64,000 nt of DNA, from NCBI GenBank assembly GCA_903824665.1, contig CAIJXT010000004.1, positions 62,001-126,000 of the forward strand, given 5' to 3'. This document shows, one piece after another, positions 24,630 to 35,159 of this stretch. Within the stretch, counting starts at the first letter, position 1. Each line of letters begins with the position of its first letter. The DNA is from an uncultured Bacteroidota bacterium. GTDB lineage: Bacteria > Bacteroidota > Bacteroidia > Chitinophagales > Chitinophagaceae. Both the position numbers and the translations under genes were made by a program. The notes beneath the pieces were generated by a model. That model saw nothing but the letters and a program-made list of their open reading frames with translations. It made no database searches and had not been told where the DNA came from.

Positions 24630-26516
24630 ATGTCTTGCAAAACACTTTTTTTGACCGTCCTCAGTTGCGCTTTTGTGTTACTCAGCAGCGCGCAGATTGC
24701 AGACCAGCCCAACATCGATTTTGAGCTGGGCAACACTTCAGTATGGAACTATTATGAAGGTGTATGTTGCCCCTTACTTGTAGCGAATCCTACAGCGCCA
24801 TTGCCCAACCGACACGTGCTGACTACAGGCAATACGTTAGATTTTTATGGCCAGTTTCCCGTTGTATCGCCCGATGGAGGCCATTACTCATTGAAATTGG
24901 GGAATTCAAATGTAGGGGCTGAGGCAGAAAGAGCCGAGTACTTTGTGCATGTACCGGCAGGCATCAGCAACTATAGCCTCATCTTCCGGTATGCAGTGGT
25001 GTTTGAGGACCCGTCACACGATGAAAATGATCAGCCGAGGTTTGCTGTAAATGCCTATGATTCGGCCAACGATGCACAGATACCATGTGCACAGTATCTG
25101 TACATTGCATCTTCATCTATACCCGGTTTTAAAAGTGCTGCTGTACCTAATGAGTACGTGAAGTACAAAGAATGGACAACCGCCAGCATTAACCTTACCG
25201 GCTACGCTGGCCGAACGGTAAAAGTGCATTTTACCAGTGGTGACTGCAGTCTGGGCGGTCATTTCGGGTATGGTTATATAGACGTGAGTGGTGGGCTTTT
25301 TGCCATTTCTACAAAAGTTTGTGGAGGCAATGCTACTTTGACAGGGCCGGCTGGGTTTGAAAGGTATTTATGGTACGATGGACTTTTTACGGGATTGATA
25401 GATTCATCACTCACTACCAATGTAAGCAGCGTACCAGGCATCAAAAGTTATGCACTTGTTTTAGAGCCCTATCCCGGCTATGGGTGTCCTGATACGCTTT
25501 ATACTACAGTAACATTTTCACATACGCAGATTAATTCAGTAACTCAGGAAACTTGTAATCAGGATGTATCGATAACCGGTCCGGATAGTTTTATGAGTTA
25601 TCACTGGTACGATGGTGCATTTACAACGCTCATAGACACAGGAAGAACGACTTCTTTTCATAAACCTGTCTCTGGCAGTATCTATGCGCTGGTGGTTTAC
25701 CCTACTGATTCTTCCGGTTGTATCGATACGATTTACACAACCGTTAATCCGCCTGTAGCTACCCCGGAATATAGTATTTCTACCATTGCCTGCAATAAAA
25801 GAATGTCTGTATTGGCTGCTCCTGCTGGATTTTATTCCTACATGTGGGTCGATCCGGTTACCATGAATACGATAGGGAACGGTAGGACATTGCCTATATC
25901 CAATCCGGATGGCACAAAAACATATGCTGTCGTTGTGGTACCCTATGCTGGAGCCAACTGTCCTGATACGCTTCTGGGCAAGGTGAGGGTTTCAGAGCTC
26001 ATCTCAATTCCAATGGCCGACGTCATAACCTGCAAAGGAACCAATGTAATATTGCAGGCGGGTGCCAGTGGTGGCTTGGGCTCACTATCATACAGCTGGT
26101 CGCCTGCAAACATGGTCAGCTGTACATCATGCCCTACTGCAACTGCAATAGTAGAAATGGCATCGAGGTATGTTGTCACAATTACTGATGACGTGGGATG
26201 TAGTATTGATGATACCATGCTGGTTTTTATGGATAATTGCCTGATAACTGTCCCAAATGCCTTCACACCGAACGGAGATGGTAAAAACGACTTGTTTAGG
26301 GTATTGGGTGTAGGGTACGAGTATTTCGATGAATTCGCGTTTGCTGTTTACAACAGATTTGGCGAACGCGTTTTTTATACCGAAAATCTGCTTGGAGGTT
26401 GGGATGGCGTTTTCAAGGGAGTACCGCAGGAAGTTGGCACGTATTTCTTTATGGTACTTTACCGGCTGGGAAATGAACAGCAAATGCTGAAGGGAGACGT
26501 AACACTGGTCAGGTAA
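24630..26516 (+). CDS. secreted protein with T9SS type B (CHU_C) C-terminal domain
   Basis: A 628-residue protein with a signal peptide (about residues 1-21, ending SSAQ). The N-terminal domain begins NIDFELGNTSVWNYYEG, as in many Bacteroidetes secreted proteins, and reads as a carbohydrate-binding-like beta sandwich (inference). Ig/PKD-like repeats with paired Cys follow (motif WYDGAFTTLIDTGRTTSF and relatives). The last 90 residues are the gliding-motility-associated C-terminal domain: VPNAFTPNGDGKNDLFRVLG, FAVYNRFGERVF, GGWDGVFKG, VGTYFFMVLYR. This signal directs export through T9SS and attachment at the surface. No catalytic domain is recognised. Confidence 0.9.
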   Translation: MSCKTLFLTVLSCAFVLLSSAQIADQPNIDFELGNTSVWNYYEGVCCPLLVANPTAPLPNRHVLTTGNTLDFYGQFPVVSPDGGHYSLKLGNSNVGAEAERAEYFVHVPAGISNYSLIFRYAVVFEDPSHDENDQPRFAVNAYDSANDAQIPCAQYLYIASSSIPGFKSAAVPNEYVKYKEWTTASINLTGYAGRTVKVHFTSGDCSLGGHFGYGYIDVSGGLFAISTKVCGGNATLTGPAGFERYLWYDGLFTGLIDSSLTTNVSSVPGIKSYALVLEPYPGYGCPDTLYTTVTFSHTQINSVTQETCNQDVSITGPDSFMSYHWYDGAFTTLIDTGRTTSFHKPVSGSIYALVVYPTDSSGCIDTIYTTVNPPVATPEYSISTIACNKRMSVLAAPAGFYSYMWVDPVTMNTIGNGRTLPISNPDGTKTYAVVVVPYAGANCPDTLLGKVRVSELISIPMADVITCKGTNVILQAGASGGLGSLSYSWSPANMVSCTSCPTATAIVEMASRYVVTITDDVGCSIDDTMLVFMDNCLITVPNAFTPNGDGKNDLFRVLGVGYEYFDEFAFAVYNRFGERVFYTENLLGGWDGVFKGVPQEVGTYFFMVLYRLGNEQQMLKGDVTLVR

Positions 26517-26654
26517 CATCGGATGTTTTTTGCAGGCTCATCCCAATCCGGTAGTGTGCATAAAAAAAACGATCCCGTTGACTGTTTTTCTTTTAATTTT
26601 ATATGTAATTCTTGGGTTGCTTACACTTTTCTTTTATCCTTAAAACTCTCTTTT

Positions 26655-27554
26655 ATGACACGTTCTTTTACACTTGTTTTGCTTTTTTCAGGTATTCTTT
26701 CTGCGGTAGCACAAATACCCTTTCCGGCTGCCAATACGGTATGGACACAACGTCAGGGCACTGGTGAGGCCGCGCCACAATTCAATGTCATCGGACTCTT
26801 GAATGATGATATCACAGTTAGCGGTATCAGTTATCACAAGCTATACTTTTCAACTAATGATGCAGTGCTCGAGCCATCAGAATATTGCGGTGGATTGCGT
26901 GAAGATGCATCAGGCAAAGTTTATTTTTACAATGCTTCATCTGGTACAGAGAAGTTATTATACGATTTCTCATTGGCTGTAGGAGACACAATTTTCGACC
27001 CGGCGTCAGCAAGTCCGGATGGTGTCGTCTATCAGGTAGATTCAGTTACAATCGGAGGCCTACCACACAAGCGTCTGCAATTCAGACAACTCTCTTCGGG
27101 TGCTTTGTGGACAGGTGGGGCTTGGGTTGAGGGTATAGGCAACAGTGGCCTTGGTGGTTTGCTTGGGTCTGCTATGCGCCAGCCAACTTGCGATTGCGCA
27201 ACAAACACAATTTGCATGAGTGTCGCAACTACTTCAACCTATCATAATCCACAGTACTTGTCTATTGATTGCGAAAATGTCGTGGCAGTTACCGACTTTC
27301 CACAAGCGGTTAAATCGCTAACGGTAGTTCCTAATCCGGTCAAAGACGTTTCTCGGATTGTTATTGGTGCAAATAATCCATACACTAGTTATACAATAAC
27401 TGATTTGGTTGGAAGGATCATCGCATCCCGTGAATTGATAATCCATTCCAGAGAGATTTTGATCAACAAAGCCGATTTTCTGCCCGGCATCTATGTATAC
27501 AATTTGCGAGGTACCGGAGCAGAAACTGCGACCGGAAAATTCATAGTAGACTAG
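26655..27554 (+). CDS. secreted protein with T9SS type A sorting domain, 299 aa
   Basis: An in-frame ATG at 26523 would put 44 polar residues before the signal peptide, so the ATG at 26655 is chosen; it gives MTRSFTLVLLFSGILSAVAQ. The middle 190 residues are a beta-rich domain of unknown role, with a Cys cluster near the end (CDCATNTIC). The last 80 residues are a Por secretion tail: VVPNPVKDVSRIVIGA, YTITDLVGRIIASRE, FLPGIYVYNLRG. The export route is therefore T9SS with cleavage and surface attachment. Its stop is 8 bases from the end of the convergent thiG with no hairpin between. Confidence 0.85.
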   Translation: MTRSFTLVLLFSGILSAVAQIPFPAANTVWTQRQGTGEAAPQFNVIGLLNDDITVSGISYHKLYFSTNDAVLEPSEYCGGLREDASGKVYFYNASSGTEKLLYDFSLAVGDTIFDPASASPDGVVYQVDSVTIGGLPHKRLQFRQLSSGALWTGGAWVEGIGNSGLGGLLGSAMRQPTCDCATNTICMSVATTSTYHNPQYLSIDCENVVAVTDFPQAVKSLTVVPNPVKDVSRIVIGANNPYTSYTITDLVGRIIASRELIIHSREILINKADFLPGIYVYNLRGTGAETATGKFIVD

Positions 27555-27562
27555 TACCGACA

Positions 27563-28333
27563 CTAATTCAGAAAATCTGTCAGCGGACTGCTGCTTTCAG
27601 CATGTGCCCTCACAGCGGCTGGGCGTGCATTGTATGCCATGCGACCAGCCATTACTGCCATTCTGAATGCATTGGCAATCATCACAGGATTACCTGCAAC
27701 TGCAATTGCCGTGTTCACAAGTACCGCGTCGGCTCCAATCTCCATTGCTGCGGCAGCATGACTGGGTGTGCCAATGCCGGCATCAATGATAACAGGTACA
27801 TTGCTCTGCTCGATAATAATTTGCAAAAACTCCAGTGTCTTCAGACCCATATTGCTGCCTATTGGTGACCCCAAAGGCATTACTGCCGCTACGCCCACTT
27901 CTTCCAGCCGCTTGCATAAGACCGGGTCTGCATGGATGTAGGGTAGCACCACAAATCCATCCTTAACCAACTGTTCGGCCGCCTTCAATGTTTCAATCGG
28001 GTCGGGCATCAGGTATTTGGGGTCGGGGTGAATCTCCAGTTTCAGCCAGTTGGTTTGCAGCGCCTCACGTGCCAGGTGAGCAGCAAAGATCGCTTCTGAG
28101 GCATTACGAACACCAGACGTATTGGGTAGCAAACTGATATGGGGGTGGTGCAGATGGCGCAGAATATCATCGTCTTCGCCATCGCGGCTTACCCGCCTTA
28201 GTGCTACTGTTACCAGCTCTGAGCCCGATGCAAGCAATGCATCTTCCATCAATTGGTGATTGCCAAATTTGCCGGTACCGGTAAAAAGGCGCGAGGTGAA
28301 TGTCTTGTCTCCTATTTTGAGTGTGTCGTTCAT
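27563..28333 (-). CDS. thiG: thiazole synthase
   Basis: Builds the thiazole phosphate ring of thiamine from deoxyxylulose phosphate, a glycine imine and sulfur carried on ThiS. The 256-residue TIM-barrel has [12 protein letters not shown] at the start and the Schiff-base lysine in [48 protein letters not shown] and [14 protein letters not shown] follow, and the C-terminal [14 protein letters not shown] binds the phosphate. It is the last gene of the thi cluster, 26 bases after thiE. No thiH or thiO partner follows: the next gene is convergent. Confidence 0.96.
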   Translation of the reverse strand: MNDTLKIGDKTFTSRLFTGTGKFGNHQLMEDALLASGSELVTVALRRVSRDGEDDDILRHLHHPHISLLPNTSGVRNASEAIFAAHLAREALQTNWLKLEIHPDPKYLMPDPIETLKAAEQLVKDGFVVLPYIHADPVLCKRLEEVGVAAVMPLGSPIGSNMGLKTLEFLQIIIEQSNVPVIIDAGIGTPSHAAAAMEIGADAVLVNTAIAVAGNPVMIANAFRMAVMAGRMAYNARPAAVRAHAESSSPLTDFLN

Positions 28334-28359
28334 GTTGTTCGAATTGTCACTTTCGGGAT

Positions 28360-29058
28360 TTATAGTGAAGCAAAAAGTGCTGTCGTTATCACGTTGATAA
28401 AATCTTCTCCTGCAACGTGTGTAGGGGTGGCAGGTACCGGGTTTTCTACTAGTTCTTTGAAGGCTTTCGCTTTTGAAACCACATCACCAGAATTTCCAAT
28501 GGCACCAGATACCGCTATGCCATAAATACCCGTAGTAAAAAGTGAAACAATGTCGGGTAAGATAATTCCTCCGATGGCTATGATTGGTGGATGGGTAGTA
28601 TTCGCCTGCTTCAATCTGTCAAGAATCAACCGGTAGCCATCAAGGCCTAGCACAGGATTAAGTTTTTCCTTTGTGGTAGTAAATCTGAATGGTCCAAGTC
28701 CCAGATACGAAGTTGGTTTGCTGACAAAGAATTTTACATCGTCAATGGTATTGGTACTTCGTCCTATGATATATTTACCATTTATCAGTGCAGCCTCATC
28801 GTCAGGAGTCATTTCATCTTCCTTGCCCACATGCACGCCGTCTGCCTCTATATCCAGCGCCAGCCTGGCATTGTCATTAATGATCAAAGTGGCTCCATAT
28901 CTTTTACAAACCTCCTGTGCTCTTAGTGCTTCCTGTTTATATGCATCATAGGTTACGTTCTTCAGTCTGAGTTGAATCCAGTCCACACCGCCTTTGCAGG
29001 CCAGTTCAGCAGTATCCGCATTATTGGTGATGAACTGTAGTTTGCTTATGTGCTTCAT
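28360..29058 (-). CDS. thiE: thiamine phosphate synthase
   Basis: Joins hydroxymethylpyrimidine pyrophosphate and thiazole phosphate to thiamine phosphate. The 232-residue barrel has [46 protein letters not shown]-like residues (the last read as DEM), [25 protein letters not shown] and IIAIGGI. The usual QLR is kept; the usual GPxFxTxTK is slightly changed to [11 protein letters not shown]. The start codon overlaps the thiD stop by four bases (ATGA at 29055-29058), showing translational coupling. A C-terminal extension of about 20 residues goes past the barrel. Confidence 0.94.
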   Translation of the reverse strand: MKHISKLQFITNNADTAELACKGGVDWIQLRLKNVTYDAYKQEALRAQEVCKRYGATLIINDNARLALDIEADGVHVGKEDEMTPDDEAALINGKYIIGRSTNTIDDVKFFVSKPTSYLGLGPFRFTTTKEKLNPVLGLDGYRLILDRLKQANTTHPPIIAIGGIILPDIVSLFTTGIYGIAVSGAIGNSGDVVSKAKAFKELVENPVPATPTHVAGEDFINVITTALFASL

Positions 29059-29816
29059 GATACTAATGGTTGGTGATGACCAAGTAGGGTATTGCTGCTG
29101 GCAAGAAACTGATGCGTATACCTATTGGCATTTTCAGCAGCTACCGGCAGTTCATGACCCAATGCCAGTTGGGCTGTGAGCGCCGCAGACAAAACACATC
29201 CGCTGCCGTGCTTGGCGCCATATTCCAGACGGTCTTGTGCAAAAACATAGGTATGGTCTTGCACAAACAGAAGGTCTGTAATGCTGCTTTTATCGCTGTG
29301 GCCGCCTTTCAGATATATGTTCAGTGATTGGCTTTGTGTTTCCAGTTTGTCGTTAAGCTCACTTTTGCCATATAGCCATTCTGCCTCGGGGATGTTGGGT
29401 GTAATGCAATATACCTGCTGCAGGACATCATGAAATAGTTGAGGCTCAAGGTGAAAAGTAAAACCGGCACTAGCCTTTATAATCGGGTCATATATGATTA
29501 TCGGGTCTTCAGTATTGGCTTTCAAGTACCTGATCAGTCTGTCCAGCACTTCGATGTTTTCTATCAAACCAATCTTAATGAATCTGATAGCAAATCTGCG
29601 AAGCAATACTGCGATCTGTTCTTCAATTTGTTCTACCGGCACCCATTCTACTTTGTCAAACTGTCGATCATTTTGCCAGGTCAGCGCCGACACCACTGCC
29701 ATACCGTAAACGCCATTTGCTTCAAATGCCTTCACATCAGCCAAAACACCGGCCCCCGCCGACGGATCGAAACCAGCTATGGATAGCGCGTATGGTTTTA
29801 TGTGGTGTTGGTGCAC
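29055..29816 (-). CDS. thiD: hydroxymethylpyrimidine (phosphate) kinase
   Basis: Phosphorylates HMP and HMP-phosphate to the pyrophosphate used by ThiE. The 253-residue ribokinase-fold protein starts ALSIAGFDPSAGAGVLADVK and has VSALTWQN, IKIGLIENIEVLD, IIYDPIIKASAG, CITPNIPEAEWLYG and YLKGGHSDKSSITDLLF. The catalytic region is KHGSGCVLSAALTAQLALG, in place of the more usual GTGC. It sits between thiC and thiE; the gap to thiC is 119 bases, but the orientation is the same. Confidence 0.93.
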   Translation of the reverse strand: MHQHHIKPYALSIAGFDPSAGAGVLADVKAFEANGVYGMAVVSALTWQNDRQFDKVEWVPVEQIEEQIAVLLRRFAIRFIKIGLIENIEVLDRLIRYLKANTEDPIIIYDPIIKASAGFTFHLEPQLFHDVLQQVYCITPNIPEAEWLYGKSELNDKLETQSQSLNIYLKGGHSDKSSITDLLFVQDHTYVFAQDRLEYGAKHGSGCVLSAALTAQLALGHELPVAAENANRYTHQFLASSNTLLGHHQPLVS

Positions 29817-29935
29817 GGGGCAGTTTGGTTTCGTGTTAACTGTTTTTCATTTTTCTTATTGATAATCAAAGGGTGATGTTGAATGTTTTTTCCTACACCG
29901 TTTTGCCACAACTAAAAATGCCTGAAACAGAAGCA

Positions 29936-31798
<1,863 letters not shown>

Positions 31799-31836
31799 TT
31801 AGATTGTTTGGCTGATGAAATGATAGTGAAGGCTCT

Positions 31837-32040
31837 TTATCCTCCCTGCGTCGCCTTTATGATCATGATCCTGTCCTGGTCCGTTATGATATGATATTCC
31901 CATTCTGCTGCGGGCACTACTGTGCTATTCACGGCAATAGCTATTCCTTTTCGGGCGGTTATGCCCATTTGTTCCAATAGGTCTGTGACAACAGACTTAT
32001 CAGGCAAAACAATATTTTCGTTATTTACATAGATATTCAT
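31837..32040 (-). CDS. thiS: sulfur carrier protein ThiS
   Basis: Ubiquitin-like carrier whose C-terminal Gly-Gly receives sulfur as a thiocarboxylate and delivers it to ThiG. The 67-residue protein starts MNIYVNNENIVLPDKSVVTD, has the conserved GIAIAVNSTVVPAAEWEYHI, and ends TQGG. It is the first gene after the TPP riboswitch. No thiF adenylating enzyme lies in the cluster. A TAAGTTTG box at 32051-32058 lies 10 bases upstream of the ATG and downstream of the aptamer, which could be a second promoter or chance. Confidence 0.93.
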   Translation of the reverse strand: MNIYVNNENIVLPDKSVVTDLLEQMGITARKGIAIAVNSTVVPAAEWEYHIITDQDRIMIIKATQGG

Positions 32041-32089
32041 GCCGTTGTTGCAAACTTAGGCAGCGCATTTTTTTCGGGCTGAAATCAGG

Positions 32090-32175
32090 GGGGTAATTGC
32101 TTACTTTTTCCATGCGCAGGTATTATCCTGATCAGGTACGAAGGGTATGATCTCAGCCGTAATTAAGGCACCCCT
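32090..32175 (-). ncRNA. TPP riboswitch (THI box) aptamer
   Basis: On the minus strand the closing stem is AGGGGTGCC with its partner TACCCCCCT region, and the core reads GGCTGAGATCATACCC, then CCTGATCAGGATAATACC, then TGCGCATGGAAA. The conserved CTGAGA and the GGATAATACCTGCGxA(T)GGAAA segments are diagnostic of thiamine pyrophosphate riboswitches. It lies 50 bases before thiS and behind a complete promoter (32187-32214). No clear terminator is seen between aptamer and thiS, so control may act at translation. Confidence 0.95.
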
Positions 32176-32186
32176 AAAGTGTGAAT

Positions 32187-32214
32187 CAAATGTACGTAGA
32201 AAATTGTTAAGCAA
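32187..32214 (-). promoter_or_regulatory. promoter TTG-N17-TACATTTG for the thi operon
   Basis: Minus strand: TTG (32214-32212), 17-base spacer, TACATTTG (32194-32187). The start of transcription falls just before the TPP aptamer. Confidence 0.65.
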
Positions 32215-32252
32215 CAGAACTGTATTTCGAGCAATTTTATATCCAGCCAAAA

Positions 32253-32282
32253 AGAAACCCCGCCGTTTGGGGCAGGGTTTCT
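32253..32282 (-). terminator. intrinsic terminator
   Basis: AGAAACCC (minus strand, near 32282) pairs with GGGTTTCT at the other end; inner bases GCC/GGC extend the stem, and TTTTTGG follows. It ends the outer-membrane protein gene at 32307. Confidence 0.75.
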
Positions 32283-32306
32283 GTAAAAAAGATGCTTAGA
32301 ATGTTT

Positions 32307-33023
32307 TTAGAAAGTATAACCAATCTTGAATGCACCCTGTGTAAGGAAAGTAACACCCTGATTAATGTTGTTTACACGATCGAAATAGGTGAATCCAAAG
32401 CCCATCTCAGCACCAACATACAGGTGTGGTGTTGCATTGATATTCAGAGAGTTATTAATCATCATACCCAGTAGGAAACGGTCATATACACCGTAGGCTG
32501 AGGTTAAATACCCATTGCCATTCTGGTCGTACATGTAGATGTTGTCATACATGGCACGCTGACCTGCTCCTATAACTGCAGATGGTCCTACAGCATATTT
32601 TACTTTTCCCATGCCGGTTGGGTAAAACTTCACACCAGGCATAGCATAAAACATGATGTTGTTATCGTTATAATTGTTGTTATAAGTGCCGCTATATGAA
32701 TTGTAATAGCGATCTCCGTTGTTGTTTCTCAGGTTGAATGTCAGGATACCTGGTACATAAACAGAGATGATGCCATCCGGGTCAAGTGCGCGTTCGTAGC
32801 TTAGACCAACACCAACACCGTTTTCAGAGTATTGGAAGGGAGAAAGAGCAATTGTAGTTACATCACACCAGTGTCGATCGAAATGTACATGGTTGCCCGG
32901 AGCAGGGTGGCCATCGAGGTGAGAACCGTTGCTTGGTGTTCCTTCGTCATCTGCATCCACGTCTTGTGCATAGGAAGAGCCGAATAGGAATAGCGAAAAC
33001 GCGGCGATAATAAGTCCTTTCAT
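32307..33023 (-). CDS. secreted beta-barrel-like protein with His/Asp-rich N-terminus
   Basis: A 238-residue protein with a signal peptide (residues 1-19, ending GSSYA before QDVDADDEG). The first 40 mature residues are rich in His, Asp and Gly (HLDGHPAPGNHVHFDRHWCD) and could bind a metal ion; this is inference. The rest alternates polar and hydrophobic residues with many Tyr, Asn and Gly (NNNGDRYYNSYSGTYNNNYN) and ends in a Phe, as expected for a small outer-membrane barrel. A strong terminator follows. No family is recognised. Upstream, purM lies 151 bases away in the same orientation. Confidence 0.78.
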   Translation of the reverse strand: MKGLIIAAFSLFLFGSSYAQDVDADDEGTPSNGSHLDGHPAPGNHVHFDRHWCDVTTIALSPFQYSENGVGVGLSYERALDPDGIISVYVPGILTFNLRNNNGDRYYNSYSGTYNNNYNDNNIMFYAMPGVKFYPTGMGKVKYAVGPSAVIGAGQRAMYDNIYMYDQNGNGYLTSAYGVYDRFLLGMMINNSLNINATPHLYVGAEMGFGFTYFDRVNNINQGVTFLTQGAFKIGYTF

Positions 33024-33174
33024 TTTTTATCGGTTTTAGTAGTGTTTGGTTAAGTTGTGATTTTTGGTTGTGTGAAGATAAACCTTCTTTTTACAACTAT
33101 ATTTAATTTCGATGGTTTTTTTTAATTTAGGTAACAAACTGCTCAATAGAAAATACAATCACGTGACATTTGTT

Positions 33175-34341
33175 TTAATTATATACAAAGCGCCCGTGGT
33201 TGCTTTCTATAACCACTTCTTTTGCAGGTGCATTTTCAACAAATCCCGATATCTGCGCATCAATATTAAAACTACTAGCTATTTCAATAATTGCATCAGC
33301 TGTGGCTTTGTCTGTAAATATTTCCAGCCTTTGTCCCATATTGAAAACCTGATACATCTCCCGCCATTCTGTGCCGGCTGACTGTTGAATCAGATTAAAT
33401 AACGGAGGAATTGGCAATAAATTGTGTTTAACCACACGTAATGGTGCCGGAAGGTAGTGTAAACATTTGCTCTGCCCTCCGCCACTACAGTGTATAATAC
33501 CGTGAATCTGATCAAAATGAGCAGCCAGGATTTTCAATACCACCGGCGCGTAGGTGCGGGTAGGTGATAAAATCATCTGTCCAACATTTAGTGGAGTTTC
33601 GGTAGCATCTGTTAGCGTGTAAGCGCCATTGTATACTACGTCTTTTGGCAGGGCAGGGTCCACACTTTCGGGGTACTTTTCGGCATACTGTTTGTGCAAC
33701 ATTTCGTGGCGGGCACTAGTGAGACCATTGCTGCCCATACCACTGTTGTAGCGTGTTTCGTAACTGGCTTGTCCGTAACTTGCCAGAGATACAACTACAT
33801 CGCCTGCCCGCATTTTTTCGGTAGTTACCAATTTGTCTCTTCGCATCCTGCAGGCCATTGTGCCATCAACAATCACCGTTCGAACAACATCACCAACATC
33901 GGCTGTTTCTCCGCCCAGAAAATGAACGTCTATGCCATATTCGCGCAGATCGTTGAAATATTCCTGAGTACCGTTAATTATAGCAGAGATAACATCACCG
34001 GGAATCAGATGTTTATTTCTGCCAATAGTAGACGAATAGGTAAAAGGACCGGTTGCACCAACACAGAGCAGGTCGTCTATATTCATAACAATACTGTCGA
34101 TAGCGATGCCTTTCCATACACTCATATCACCAGTTTCCTTCCAGTACATATAAGCAAGTATCGATTTTGTACCTGCTCCGTCAGCGTGCATCAGGTTGCA
34201 ATAATCCGGGTCGTTGCCCCAATAATCCGGGTATACCTTACAGAATGCATTCGGAAACAAGCCTTTATCCAGCTTTGCAACTGCCTTATGTACATCTTCT
34301 TTTTGCGCAGATACTCCGCGCTGGCTATAGCGATCATTCAT
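33175..34341 (-). CDS. purM: phosphoribosylformylglycinamidine cyclo-ligase (AIR synthetase)
   Basis: Closes the imidazole ring in purine synthesis, using ATP. The 388-residue protein is the long form found in Bacteroidetes: RYSQRGVSAQKEDVHKAVAK, NLMHADGAGTKSILAYMYW, GIAIDSIVMNIDDLLCVGA, FLGGETADVGDVVRTVIVDG, VVSLASYGQASYETRYNSG and IHGIIHCSGGGQSKCLHYL. An upstream in-frame ATG exists 27 bases earlier, but the ATG at 34341 is preceded by the TACTTTTG box (ending 8 bases away), so it is chosen. The gene is separate from other purine genes in this window. Confidence 0.9.
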   Translation of the reverse strand: MNDRYSQRGVSAQKEDVHKAVAKLDKGLFPNAFCKVYPDYWGNDPDYCNLMHADGAGTKSILAYMYWKETGDMSVWKGIAIDSIVMNIDDLLCVGATGPFTYSSTIGRNKHLIPGDVISAIINGTQEYFNDLREYGIDVHFLGGETADVGDVVRTVIVDGTMACRMRRDKLVTTEKMRAGDVVVSLASYGQASYETRYNSGMGSNGLTSARHEMLHKQYAEKYPESVDPALPKDVVYNGAYTLTDATETPLNVGQMILSPTRTYAPVVLKILAAHFDQIHGIIHCSGGGQSKCLHYLPAPLRVVKHNLLPIPPLFNLIQQSAGTEWREMYQVFNMGQRLEIFTDKATADAIIEIASSFNIDAQISGFVENAPAKEVVIESNHGRFVYN

Positions 34342-34349
34342 ACTGTGTG

Positions 34350-34357
34350 CAAAAGTA
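34350..34357 (-). promoter_or_regulatory. -7 box TACTTTTG for purM
   Basis: Minus-strand match ending 8 bases before the chosen ATG at 34341; it lies inside the longer alternative reading, which argues against that start. Confidence 0.5.
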
Positions 34358-34447
34358 ATACAATGCACGAACGTTGGGAAGAAGGATTTATTCAGCGCAA
34401 AAATCGATTTTCTGCAGCCTCTATTTTGTCACAGCTCGTGGTATGGG

Positions 34448-35086
34448 TTATTTCTTATACTTCCAGTGCCTGCTTTTTCCTTCAGCTATCCATTCCAGTG
34501 CCTGTTCCATGCGCTTTAACCGGGTTGCCTCAGTTTTCGCCTCATCAAACCATTCTATGTATTCTTTTTTGTTGGAATAGCTGAACGCTTTAAATACGGC
34601 CGCTGCTGCTTTGTTTTGTTTCAAAAGTTTGTCAAAATCCGCTGGTATCTCGAGTGAATTTTTCTCACTGTCAGACACTTTTTTGGGTGCAACCTTTTTT
34701 ATGCCGTCTTCATTCAGCTTCATCGCTGCCTTGATATATTTTTTGAGTATGCTGTCCTTCGGCAAATCCTTCTGGGTAGCAATTTTACCCAATTGGCCCA
34801 TGGCATTCTTCTCAGACAATTGTAGTATTCCATCTGGATCAGCCATTAAGGATGCTTTCCAGAACCCGAAAGAACAGTGACTTTTGAATGCTGCCATACT
34901 CAGCATCGTAGTACCCAGGTAGTCGAAATTAGGGAAACTCCATTTCCATGTTTCTTCTACCTCGGGGCATGTGGTATGAATCAACTCGCGCAAATGAATC
35001 AGTACAGGTTGCGCAAATGGCGCTGCTTTAGCAATATATTCGTCGATACGTGGGTCGTGTTTTCCCATAGCCGAAATTTTTTGCAT
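34448..35086 (-). CDS. YdeI/OmpD-associated family protein with DUF1801-like domain
   Basis: A soluble 212-residue protein. Residues about 7-115 match the DUF1801 pattern (HDPRIDEYIAKAAPFAQPVL, CPEVEETWKWSFPNFDYLG, SHCSFGFWKASLM), a small fold seen in iron-chaperone-like proteins. The C-terminal part is the YdeI motif region: PADFDKLLKQNKAAAAVFKAFSYSNKKEYIEWFDEAKTEATR-type sequence, with the K-rich end. The role is unknown. The ATG at 35086 is used; a second ATG at 35068 is nearly as good. A TAAGTTTG box is at 35113-35120. It is transcribed away from the RND gene region, on the same strand, with a 70-base gap. Confidence 0.82.
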   Translation of the reverse strand: MQKISAMGKHDPRIDEYIAKAAPFAQPVLIHLRELIHTTCPEVEETWKWSFPNFDYLGTTMLSMAAFKSHCSFGFWKASLMADPDGILQLSEKNAMGQLGKIATQKDLPKDSILKKYIKAAMKLNEDGIKKVAPKKVSDSEKNSLEIPADFDKLLKQNKAAAAVFKAFSYSNKKEYIEWFDEAKTEATRLKRMEQALEWIAEGKSRHWKYKK

Positions 35087-35159
35087 GCTGTTGTCCGTTC
35101 AACTGCACAATACAAACTTATTGATTTTATCAATTGTTTTAGAGATACTACCGCACCCT

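Noticed and set aside
32051-32058. TAAGTTTG box between the TPP aptamer and thiS as a second promoter
   Set aside because: No upstream TTG at the expected distance, and a promoter here would bypass the riboswitch; kept only as a remark.
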